Shown piece after piece: positions 1 to 6,252 of a stretch of DNA of 6,626 nt; positions within the stretch are counted from its first letter, which is position 1; each line of letters opens with the position of its first letter. A program made the position numbers and the translations under genes. Below the pieces are notes generated by a model. That model was given only the letters and a program-made list of their open reading frames with translations, ran no database searches and had not been told where the DNA came from. This stretch comes from Cyclobacteriaceae bacterium. GTDB taxonomy: Bacteria; Bacteroidota; Bacteroidia; Cytophagales; Cyclobacteriaceae. The DNA lies in contig JAOUKJ010000228.1 in NCBI GenBank assembly GCA_029882675.1, forward strand, positions 1-6,626, in the 5' to 3' direction.

Positions 1-1
1 A

Positions 2-2527
2 TTGTTTGTTGAGCGTCGTGGCGGTGTAAAGCTATACCTGCCCGAGGAGAGAAAAACAAAGCCATTGGGTGTGCTGCCAGTCTATGACGGTTACGAAGAC
101 GGCCTGCTGGGAGTAACCCATGATCCCGACTACCGGAATAATGGATGGGTGTATATGTATTATTCGCCCAAGGGAGATGAAAGTATACAACGACTCAGTC
201 GTTTTAACCTGACGGGCGATTCCCTATTATTTGATAGTGAGAAAGTGATGCTGGAACTGCATTCGCAGCGTGAGGAATGCTGTCATTCAGCCGGTTCGCT
301 CACTTTTGGCCCTGATGGGCTGTTGTACCTGTCATTGGGAGATAATAGCAACCCGCTTACCTTTACACATTATGACCGGTCTCATCTTTTTGCCCCGCAT
401 GACGAACGTCCGGGTAGGAAAAACTGGGATGCACAGCGCACAGCCGGTAATACCAATGATTTGCGGGGCGGTATTATCAGAATAAAGCCCGAGCCCGATG
501 GTTCCTACAGTATACCCCCCGGCAATCTCTTCAGTCCTGATGACTCCCTGTCCAGGCCGGAGATATATGTAATGGGTGGAAGGAACCCATTCCGGATTTC
601 GGTAGATCAGCATACAAATTATTTATACTATGGCGAAGTAGGGCCGGATACAGGCAGTGACACCGAGCGTGGGCCACGGGGATATGATGAATTTAATCAG
701 GTGCGTCAGGCGGGGTATTATGGTTGGCCTTTTTTCCTTGGGGATAACAAACCATACAACCGCTACAACTGGGCTACTCAGGAGTTGGGAGAAGCCTTTG
801 ATCCGCAAAAGCCCGAAAATCGATCGGTGAATAATACCGGGCGAAACATTCTGCCCCCGGCTATGCCCGCCATGATTTATTACCCCTATGAAGTGTCGGA
901 CGAGTTTCCGTTACTGGGCGAAGGAGGGCGTAATGCCATGGCCGGCCCGGTATACTACTCCGATGATTATCCCGATACGCGAAGAAAATTTCCTTCTTAC
1001 TATGACGGAAAGTGGTTTATCTATGAATGGATGCGTAACTGGATCATGGTGGTGACTTTCGATGAACATGATAGCCTAAAGCAGATAGAACCCTTCTTGC
1101 CCGGTATTGAACTGAGAAGCCCCATGGATATGGAATTTGGGCCGGATGGGGCATTATACATGCTGGAATACGGCACCAACTGGTTTACGGGCAATGACGA
1201 TGCCCGATTGATAAGAATAGACTATAACGATAAGAACAGGCTGCCTGTGGCCATTGCGCAGGCCGAAAAAACGATCGGTGCTGTTCCCCTGACCGTTGAC
1301 TTTTCTGCGGAACAATCCTACGATTTTGACAAAGAAGACGAACTGGCCTACTCCTGGCGGATTGCCGCATCAGGCGTAGAGATTGGTCAGGGAAAGGTTG
1401 TTTCGCATACCTTTGAGAAGCCCGGAATTTATCCGGTGGAACTTACGGTGACAGACTCAAAGGGGGAGAGTTCCACCACTATGCTGGAGGTGCTGGCCGG
1501 TAATGAACGGCCCGAAGTAGATATCAGCATTGAAGGCAATAGTACTTTTTACCGGGACGGTTTGGCGATTAGTTACAGTGTTGAAGTAAATGACAGGGAG
1601 GAGGGCAGCCGGGCTGATGGAGGTATTTCGGCAGACAGTGTAAATTTCACCATCAATTACATCACTCCCGACCAGGGTGCCGGGAGTGCCGGGGGGCATC
1701 AGATCAATACGATTCCCTTTAAGAAAGGATTGGATTTGATTGCAGGTAGTGATTGCAAATCGTGCCATCAGCGCGACCAGTTATCGGTGGGACCGGCCTA
1801 TACGGCCATAGCCCAGCGATATGCCGGACAAAAAGAGGCCATTCAGACCCTGGCTGAAAAAGTAATTAATGGAGGTGGGGGCAACTGGGGAGAGCATTCC
1901 ATGGCAGCCCACCCGCAGATATCGCAGGATGAGGCCCTTCAGATGGTGCAATACATCCTGGCACAGGACAATGAGCGTGCTGGTCAGCAACCGCTGGATG
2001 GCCGTTATGCCTTCACTGAGCACCTGAAGGCACCGGGAGGCGTTTATGTGATGAAAGCGTCCTATACTGATCCGGGCAACGGCCCGATACCAGGTCTTAC
2101 AGGTCGGCAGGAAGTTGTATTGCGACCACTACAGGTAGAAGCAGAAAACTGCAATAGTTACTCAAGTGTTTCCAAGGAAAGACCTTCTTCCACCAATTAT
2201 ATGCGTGTAGCCCCCCTGGAGCAAGGGGCATACATCGTGTTTAATGACATTGATTTGGCGGGTATCGAAGCGGTTAATATTCGTGTGTCAGCGGTTTCGG
2301 CCGGTGGGGTGCTGGAAATACGCGGGGGAGCAGTTGATGGAAGCCTGTTGACTGCAATTGATGTTCCGGCCACAGGCAATGACCTGGAATGGACAGAAGT
2401 AAAAGGCGTACTCAGCCAGACAGCCCCTGGGAAGCAGGATCTTTTTCTTGTATTTCAGCACAAAGATCCGGCTGTAAAAGAGCGTATGTTTTTTCTGGAC
2501 TGGTTTGCGTTTTCAATGAAAAAGTAA
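2..2527 (+). CDS. PQQ-type sugar dehydrogenase / PKD / cytochrome c / C-terminal beta-sandwich fusion (5'-partial)
   Basis: The reading frame is open from the first bases, so the true start, any signal peptide and possibly an N-terminal domain such as ThuA lie outside the window. Residue numbers count from position 2. Residues 1-408 form a glucose/sorbosone dehydrogenase-type beta-propeller: CCHSAGSLTFGPDG (93-106) resembles the segment carrying the catalytic His of soluble PQQ glucose dehydrogenase (here His95), followed by LSLGD, GGRNPFR (192-198) and RGPRGYDEFN (223-232). Residues about 415-498 are a PKD domain (SYDFDKED, YSW, HTFEKPGIYPVELTVTDSKG). Residues about 575-655 are a class I cytochrome c: CKSCH (585-589) binds heme, and NWGEHSMAAHP (628-638) supplies the likely axial Met634. 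Residues about 711-838 start with VEAEN and end with FFLDWFAF, like CBM6-type sandwiches. The inferred role is periplasmic or surface oxidation of a sugar or sugar-like substrate, with electrons passed to the built-in heme. The substrate is unknown. It converges with the transporter operon. Confidence 0.9.
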   Translation: MFVERRGGVKLYLPEERKTKPLGVLPVYDGYEDGLLGVTHDPDYRNNGWVYMYYSPKGDESIQRLSRFNLTGDSLLFDSEKVMLELHSQREECCHSAGSLTFGPDGLLYLSLGDNSNPLTFTHYDRSHLFAPHDERPGRKNWDAQRTAGNTNDLRGGIIRIKPEPDGSYSIPPGNLFSPDDSLSRPEIYVMGGRNPFRISVDQHTNYLYYGEVGPDTGSDTERGPRGYDEFNQVRQAGYYGWPFFLGDNKPYNRYNWATQELGEAFDPQKPENRSVNNTGRNILPPAMPAMIYYPYEVSDEFPLLGEGGRNAMAGPVYYSDDYPDTRRKFPSYYDGKWFIYEWMRNWIMVVTFDEHDSLKQIEPFLPGIELRSPMDMEFGPDGALYMLEYGTNWFTGNDDARLIRIDYNDKNRLPVAIAQAEKTIGAVPLTVDFSAEQSYDFDKEDELAYSWRIAASGVEIGQGKVVSHTFEKPGIYPVELTVTDSKGESSTTMLEVLAGNERPEVDISIEGNSTFYRDGLAISYSVEVNDREEGSRADGGISADSVNFTINYITPDQGAGSAGGHQINTIPFKKGLDLIAGSDCKSCHQRDQLSVGPAYTAIAQRYAGQKEAIQTLAEKVINGGGGNWGEHSMAAHPQISQDEALQMVQYILAQDNERAGQQPLDGRYAFTEHLKAPGGVYVMKASYTDPGNGPIPGLTGRQEVVLRPLQVEAENCNSYSSVSKERPSSTNYMRVAPLEQGAYIVFNDIDLAGIEAVNIRVSAVSAGGVLEIRGGAVDGSLLTAIDVPATGNDLEWTEVKGVLSQTAPGKQDLFLVFQHKDPAVKERMFFLDWFAFSMKK

Positions 2528-2633
2528 ACAGTTTATTCCAAAATGAATTTGCCGGTATTAGCTGCCAATGACGCCCTTTTTGCCGTCCGAAAGGAATGGA
2601 TAAGATACGCTGCCCCCGTAAGTATGGGACTGC

Positions 2634-2801
2634 TCACTGTTCCTTCAACCAGAGGGGTGCCGTCACAAACCACAGCAGTGTTCCCAGGGCGGTAAGGGCA
2701 AAAAGGCCATTTTCGAGATGACCTGTAAATACGAGGATGGCTGGCAGTATAGTCATGAGTAAACCAACACCGGAGAGGGCTTGTAATACGATCGTTTTCA
2801 T
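2634..2801 (-). CDS. 55-residue two-helix membrane protein, translationally coupled to the permease
   Basis: This short gene begins at the ATG whose last two bases are part of the permease stop codon (ATGA overlap, 2798-2801) and runs 55 codons to a TGA at 2634-2636. The product starts MKTIVLQALSGVGLLMTILP and ends LLWFVTAPLWLKEQ. It has two clear hydrophobic segments, about residues 4-26 and 31-50, joined by a short polar turn (TGHLEN). The composition is that of a real membrane protein, whereas the longer open frame over the same bases gives no plausible product. I do not recognise a named family. By analogy with small membrane subunits encoded beside other secondary transporters (YhdT with PanF, YjcH with ActP, MetS with MetP), it may be an accessory subunit or stabiliser of the permease; that is inference. 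Stop-start overlap points to translation by reinitiation after the permease. Confidence 0.8.
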   Translation of the reverse strand: MKTIVLQALSGVGLLMTILPAILVFTGHLENGLFALTALGTLLWFVTAPLWLKEQ

Positions 2802-4195
2802 GTGATGATTTTTTTTTGATAAGCATGACTAATTATAATATACAACAAAGCCGCAATGAACCATCCGGGCAGGCCGAGGAAGAAGATCTCCACACCCCAG
2901 AGTTCATTGATAAACCAGCAGGCCATGAGGGTAAGTATCCATGCCAGTGCGGCGGCCATATTGAAATTCTTTTTGTTTTTCAAAGCATAATCACTGGTCA
3001 GGCCCATTTTTGGAAACAACCACACATCAATAAAAATAACGGCCCCCATGGGCATGAGTATGAGCCCGTACAAAGCAACGAAGTCGAGTAACTTCATCAC
3101 CAGGCCGGGAAAACAGGCTGCTACCGAGGTGACCATGCCAACAATAAAAGTGACCTTCCATGTTTTTGACTTTGGTAGGATGGCCTGTATGGCTAGTCCA
3201 GAACGGTAGATGGTGGGATTGGCCGTTGTCCAGCCAGCGATGATCACACACAACGCGCCCGTAATGCCCACAGCCCGGTAGGCGATTGGGCCGGGTGCAA
3301 ATTCGTTACTGCCCTGGCTTTCCTGCAAAAAGAGGGCATAGAGGATGCCTGAAGCCAGCCAGGCGATATAGTGTCCGACATACATACCCGCTGCTGATGA
3401 AAAACCATATTTCCATTTTTTGGCATAACGGAATATTGACATGTCGGCCATGCCGATATGCATGGCCATATTGCAAAACCAGGCGAAGAAGATAACATGC
3501 CAAATGGTGAATTTTGATTGGCCCTCCATAACAACGCCTGTCCATATTTTGCTCTTGGCCACAGCCCAGAAATCAGACAGCGAATGAACACCCAAATCCG
3601 GCAGAACAGCGATGGCCGATGCAACAAAAACCAGAATCATCCAGGGAGCAGCAATATTCGCAAAACGAGCTACGGTATTATACCCCAGCATGGCCACTAC
3701 AGAAGTGACGGCACCAATGGCCAAAACAGCTACAACCCAACCGATGCTCGTCGGGTAGATGTCGCTCAGGGAAGGCATTTGCAGTCCAAATGGTATGCCT
3801 ACCGCTGTGGCAGCTACCGCAATCATAGATCCCGCGAGGAAACAAAACATGAGGGCATTTACGATGTTATAGACGACTGTAAGGTGTTTTCCCCCTATTT
3901 TTTCCATTTGATAATAAAGGGTGATGCGTTTTTTAACAGCGATGGGGGCACATAAAAAGGCCCAGCTCATTACGGCCAGCAGGTTGCCAATAAGCAGCCC
4001 AAAAACAAGATCGAAGGCCGTGACGCCGTGGACAACGAACAGAGGCCCGATAACGAATTCAGTCCCGGCCGTATGCTCGCCGGCATACATGCCCAGAAAG
4101 CTACGCAGCCCTTTTTGCTTTGTGACCGGTACAGGCTCCCGCTCAAATTCATCTACCTGGTCTATTTTGTCCAGCCATTTTTGGTTTAGGTTCAT
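2798..4195 (-). CDS. NCS1-family (CodB-like) permease, substrate unknown
   Basis: A 465-residue integral inner-membrane protein with about twelve hydrophobic segments, the usual size for nucleobase:cation symporter-1 proteins. Landmarks that align with my recollection of CodB are the N-terminal EREPVPV (18-24), LLIGNLLAVM (67-76; CodB LIGNLL), GMADMSIFRYAKK (248-260; CodB TADFVRFGR), AGWTTANPTIYRSGL (320-334; CodB WTTNDNALYASGL) and LMPMGAVIFIDVWL (380-393; CodB IPPVGGVIIADYL). Known family members import cytosine, purines, allantoin or hydantoins with Na+ or H+. The residues around 248-256 and 320-330 differ enough from CodB that the substrate cannot be read off. It lies 101 bp downstream of the GH32 gene on the same strand and overlaps the small membrane gene by 4 bases, so a sugar-related substrate is possible but unproven. 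The start ATG gives MNLNQKW; no Shine-Dalgarno sequence is visible upstream. Confidence 0.85.
   Translation of the reverse strand: MNLNQKWLDKIDQVDEFEREPVPVTKQKGLRSFLGMYAGEHTAGTEFVIGPLFVVHGVTAFDLVFGLLIGNLLAVMSWAFLCAPIAVKKRITLYYQMEKIGGKHLTVVYNIVNALMFCFLAGSMIAVAATAVGIPFGLQMPSLSDIYPTSIGWVVAVLAIGAVTSVVAMLGYNTVARFANIAAPWMILVFVASAIAVLPDLGVHSLSDFWAVAKSKIWTGVVMEGQSKFTIWHVIFFAWFCNMAMHIGMADMSIFRYAKKWKYGFSSAAGMYVGHYIAWLASGILYALFLQESQGSNEFAPGPIAYRAVGITGALCVIIAGWTTANPTIYRSGLAIQAILPKSKTWKVTFIVGMVTSVAACFPGLVMKLLDFVALYGLILMPMGAVIFIDVWLFPKMGLTSDYALKNKKNFNMAAALAWILTLMACWFINELWGVEIFFLGLPGWFIAALLYIIISHAYQKKIIT
2809..2817 (-). repeat. A9 homopolymer at the permease / small-protein junction
   Basis: The - strand carries nine consecutive A residues (codons CAA AAA AAA ATC near the permease C-terminus), ending 7 bases before the ATG of the small membrane gene. 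Addition of one A in the transcript, or a -1 ribosomal slip, would read on as AAT CAT CAC ATG AAA and join the permease in frame to the 55-residue protein. Loss of one A would instead enter an unrelated 97-codon frame ending at 2533. Whether slippage happens cannot be seen from the sequence. Confidence 0.5.
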
Positions 4196-4200
4196 GGTGT
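4190..4200 (-). repeat. 11-bp direct repeat, copy at the permease start (ACACCATGAAC)
   Basis: ACACCATGAAC spans the start codon of the permease and is repeated exactly 96 bp upstream, directly after the GH32 stop codon. Both copies contain an ATG followed by an Asn codon. An exact 11-base match within about 100 bases is unlikely by chance and suggests a local duplication or the trace of a rearrangement. Confidence 0.6.
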
Positions 4201-4232
4201 ATTGGGTGTTAGTTTACCATAACGCAACATAA

Positions 4233-4240
4233 CAAATTTA
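4233..4240 (-). promoter_or_regulatory. Candidate -7 promoter box for the permease (TAAATTTG)
   Basis: TAAATTTG on the - strand matches the Bacteroidota -7 consensus TAnnTTTG exactly and lies 37 bases upstream of the permease start. The nearest upstream TTG triplets sit about 13 and 24 bases away, not at the usual spacing of about 19-21, so the -33 element is poor. If active, it would let the permease and small protein be expressed apart from GH32. The region is AT-rich, so a chance match is possible. Confidence 0.3.
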
Positions 4241-4291
4241 TTTGATCATCGCACAATATTCCTCCAACCGCGTTTTTAACGCATCGTTCAT
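4238..4291 (-). other. 17-codon open frame between GH32 and the permease (doubtful)
   Basis: Five bases after the GH32 stop an ATG opens a frame reading MNDALKTRLEEYCAMIK, ending in TAA at 4238-4240. Its initiation context is the duplicated ACACCATGAAC. The peptide is charged, could be helical, and has no recognised family. It may be a leader peptide, a reinitiation relay, a remnant of a lost gene, or chance. It also contains the 5-bp inverted repeat GCGTT-AAA-AACGC (4272-4284), too weak to call a terminator. Confidence 0.15.
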
Positions 4292-4296
4292 GGTGT
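4286..4296 (-). repeat. 11-bp direct repeat, copy after the GH32 stop (ACACCATGAAC)
   Basis: Second exact copy of the element at the permease start. It abuts the GH32 stop codon and provides the ATG of the 17-codon open frame. Confidence 0.6.
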
Positions 4297-5874
4297 TTAT
4301 TCATTATTCTGAGCCCATGTTGAATGCAAATGGTGCCCTTTTCCCTGTATTTTAATGCTTTCATTCTCAGCATATACATTTAGCAGGTCATAATTTGCTG
4401 TTGGAAAGAAAATCTCCGTCATGACAGTTTCTCCATCGTTGAGAAAAACCTCTAATGAAGAGCGATCGATAAAAAGGTGCATCTTTATGGGCTTGTCGAG
4501 ATCAGGTATACCAGCATAGTGTATCCCTTGAAAATGACTGCTGAATTCACTCATACCTGAGTTGGTCCGGTCAACAAATAACCTGCCGTTGCTGTAATCT
4601 ATTCCTATCGTAATATTTTCCTTTCCATTACTCAGGGTTACACCACAATCATCCGTTATTTCTGAAAAGGTAATATCTGCTTCCAGGCCATCCGGCCCAA
4701 AGGGGATCAGGTCTTCCCGGCTGTTTATCACTGATATGGCAGTATCTTTGCGCAGCATGACCAGCTCAGGAACCGGTTGGGACCTCAAAATATATGAGTT
4801 GTTGTGTTTTGTCAGGTGTAAATCCCGGGGCAGTGTCATGGCATTGCGCCACGTTTCGGTGGGAACCACATTGGCATATTGCCAGTTGCTCATCCAGCCA
4901 ATAAAAATATGCCGACCGTCCGGCGCATCAGAAAAGGTCACCCCAGCATAGTTGTCCTTACCGTGGTCAATCCAAACTGCCCTGGCCTGTCCGCCACTGT
5001 CGGTACCCGTTACCTGAGGCAGAAATGCCGGGTCGGGCTGAAAGGTATTTCCATCAAACTGGCCAACAAAATACTGCGTGGCCGATCCGCCATTGGGACC
5101 ACCGGGATTGATGCTAACCAATAAAACATATTTTTCCTCTCCGGTGTCATCTACTTTCATTTTAAATAAATCAGGACACTCCCATACGCCACCGTGTGCC
5201 CCTAATTCCTTTCCGAAATCACTTTCAAACTGCCAGGTGATGAGGTCATCAGAAGAATAAAAACTGACATGGTCTTTTACGGCAAGCGTCATTATCCACT
5301 TGTCAAAGGCAGGATGCCAGGACACTTTTGGATCCCGGAAATCAGGAATGCCCGGATTGGCAATGACCGGATTTCCTTCATATTTCACCCAGGTACGGCC
5401 TTTGTCTGTACTGTAGGCTATGCCCTGCGTCTGATAATCAAGTCTGCCGGCTTTGGCTCCAACCGGGTCGTGGTAGGTATAGATTGCCACCATTGGCGGG
5501 GATGACGCTGTGCCCAGGCCGGAGGTGTTGTTCCAGTCGATGACCGCGCTGCCCGAAAAGATATAACCAAGGGAGTCAGGGTATAAGGCAATCGGCAGAT
5601 GTTCCCACTGAATCAGGTCCGTACTAACGGCATGGCCCCAGTGCATAGGTCCCCAAACGGTGCTATCCGGGTAGTACTGATAAAAAAGGTGATATTCCCC
5701 CTCGTAATAGACCAGGCCGTTGGGATCATTTGTCCACTTTTCAGCCGGGGAAAAATGAAATTGCGGTCGGTGCAGTTCGTTGTAATTCCTGTTTATGACC
5801 TCAGGCCTGTCAGCACATGAAATATTTAAGGCCATCACCGCAACAAGTAGAATACATGTATTTATATTATGCAT
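4297..5874 (-). CDS. GH32 beta-fructosidase lipoprotein (levanase / inulinase / invertase type)
   Basis: A complete 525-residue glycoside hydrolase family 32 protein that hydrolyses beta-fructosyl linkages with retention. The three acidic signatures are intact: WTNDPNG (47-53) with nucleophile Asp50, FRDP (179-182) with transition-state stabiliser Asp181, and WECPD (231-235) with acid/base Glu232. Residues about 35-350 are the five-bladed propeller, including HLFYQYYP, WGPMHWGHAVSTDLIQWEH and FSGSAV. The C-terminal beta-sandwich carries the typical DRSSLEVFLNDG (470-481). The N-terminus is a hydrophobic signal ending ALNISC, so Cys20 is probably lipidated; Asn at -3 is unusual but Bacteroidota lipoboxes are relaxed. 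The following ADRPE may or may not act as a surface-export signal. Motifs resemble exo-acting fructan beta-fructosidases, but levan, inulin and sucrose cannot be told apart from sequence. It appears to be the first gene of an operon with the permease. No Shine-Dalgarno sequence is visible. Confidence 0.93.
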   Translation of the reverse strand: MHNINTCILLVAVMALNISCADRPEVINRNYNELHRPQFHFSPAEKWTNDPNGLVYYEGEYHLFYQYYPDSTVWGPMHWGHAVSTDLIQWEHLPIALYPDSLGYIFSGSAVIDWNNTSGLGTASSPPMVAIYTYHDPVGAKAGRLDYQTQGIAYSTDKGRTWVKYEGNPVIANPGIPDFRDPKVSWHPAFDKWIMTLAVKDHVSFYSSDDLITWQFESDFGKELGAHGGVWECPDLFKMKVDDTGEEKYVLLVSINPGGPNGGSATQYFVGQFDGNTFQPDPAFLPQVTGTDSGGQARAVWIDHGKDNYAGVTFSDAPDGRHIFIGWMSNWQYANVVPTETWRNAMTLPRDLHLTKHNNSYILRSQPVPELVMLRKDTAISVINSREDLIPFGPDGLEADITFSEITDDCGVTLSNGKENITIGIDYSNGRLFVDRTNSGMSEFSSHFQGIHYAGIPDLDKPIKMHLFIDRSSLEVFLNDGETVMTEIFFPTANYDLLNVYAENESIKIQGKGHHLHSTWAQNNE

Positions 5875-5901
5875 AGTTCGTCTTTGTGTTTTATCGTTAA
5901 A

Positions 5902-5912
5902 TATTTATGCTG
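5902..5912 (-). repeat. Inverted-repeat arm near GH32 (CAGCATAAATA)
   Basis: The - strand reads CAGCATAAATA 28-38 bases upstream of the GH32 start. An exact copy on the + strand lies at 6031-6041, so the element faces outward towards both divergent genes. This symmetry suggests a shared protein-binding site or promoter part, but the protein is not known. Confidence 0.5.
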
Positions 5913-5961
5913 CCACCGTAAATTATTATTTTATACTTTTTAGTGAGCACGTTAATTGATT

Positions 5962-5970
5962 TTGCTGATT
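5962..5970 (-). repeat. 9-bp direct repeat, copy proximal to GH32 (AATCAGCAA)
   Basis: AATCAGCAA on the - strand about 90 bases upstream of the GH32 start, with an identical copy 21 bp further upstream. Two helical turns of spacing is the arrangement used by AraC-type DNA-binding domains, which also form the output domain of Bacteroidota hybrid two-component regulators. Assignment to that class is inference. Confidence 0.4.
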
Positions 5971-5982
5971 TAGGTATTGGGA

Positions 5983-5991
5983 TTGCTGATT
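5983..5991 (-). repeat. 9-bp direct repeat, copy distal to GH32 (AATCAGCAA)
   Basis: Second exact copy, 21 bp from the first and on the same face of the helix. It lies inside the divergent gap about 110 bases from the GH32 start and about 260 bases from the aldolase start. Confidence 0.4.
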
Positions 5992-6030
5992 ATTGCATGA
6001 TTAATTTTCCAAGATACAGAGATAATTGTT

Positions 6031-6041
6031 CAGCATAAATA
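6031..6041 (+). repeat. Inverted-repeat arm facing the aldolase gene (CAGCATAAATA)
   Basis: Exact inverted partner of the element at 5902-5912, separated from it by 118 bp and lying 211 bases upstream of the aldolase start codon. Confidence 0.5.
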
Positions 6042-6064
6042 AAATGGAAAAGAAGTTTATCAGG

Positions 6065-6092
6065 TCAGCTTGCCGATCATGATTTTAGCTGA
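6065..6092. repeat. Imperfect inverted repeat TCAGCT...AGCTGA
   Basis: Six-base arms (6065-6070 and 6087-6092) flank 16 bases that include the perfect 8-bp palindrome ATCATGAT (6076-6083), offset by one base from the arms' centre. It could be an operator or a weak hairpin. It lacks the GC stem and T-run of a terminator. Confidence 0.25.
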
Positions 6093-6151
6093 AGAAATAC
6101 AGTATGCATTAGGGCATCTTAAAGCGGTGAGGCGGGTTTTTACGTATCACT

Positions 6152-6182
6152 ATTGTTCCGGGGTGAATATCCCTTTAATTTG
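6152..6182 (+). promoter_or_regulatory. Candidate promoter of the aldolase gene (ATTG-19-TTAATTTG)
   Basis: ATTG at 6152-6155 and TTAATTTG at 6175-6182 are separated by 19 bases and resemble the Bacteroidota -33 (TTTG) and -7 (TAnnTTTG) boxes, with one mismatch in each. Transcription would then begin near 6189, leaving a leader of about 64 bases. A short inverted repeat TTGC-ATGG-GCAA (6180-6191) overlaps the expected start and could be an operator. Confidence 0.3.
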
Positions 6183-6252
6183 CATGGGCAATTGGATGTA
6201 GTGTCCGGGTAAGTTTTAAAATGACAATAACGGCTATAAAGAAATAATCGAA

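Larger units (their letters stand above)
5875..6252. promoter_or_regulatory. Divergent control region between GH32 and the aldolase gene
   Basis: This 378-bp AT-rich gap separates two genes reading away from each other, so it should hold both promoters. It contains an 11-bp inverted repeat, a 9-bp direct repeat with 21-bp spacing, an imperfect hairpin and one candidate promoter, listed separately. Several elements share the core CAGCA: AATCAGCAA twice and CAGCATAAATA once towards GH32, and CAGCATAAATA once towards the aldolase. I see no convincing gene in it and no clear GH32 promoter box. Confidence 0.6.

Noticed and set aside
2528..2633. Possible bidirectional terminator between the converging genes
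   Set aside because: I looked for a GC-rich stem with a T-run on both strands and found only weak, mismatched complementarity. No terminator can be supported.
2533..2826. 97-codon - strand open frame over the permease end and the convergent gap
   Set aside because: Its product is not protein-like, and the two-helix 55-codon frame (2634-2801) explains the same bases far better. It matters only as the product of a one-A loss in the A9 run.
3518..3955. 145-codon + strand open frame opposite the permease
   Set aside because: It lies fully inside the conserved permease gene, has a low-complexity polar composition, and shows no domain.
4272..4284. GCGTT-TTT-AACGC hairpin after GH32
   Set aside because: The stem is only five pairs with a three-base loop and no following T-run on the - strand, too weak for an intrinsic terminator.
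6079..6201. 40-codon + strand frame starting MILAEEIQYALGHLKAV in the divergent gap
   Set aside because: No recognised family and no ribosome binding site. It overlaps the candidate aldolase promoter, and its length is within chance for an open stretch.
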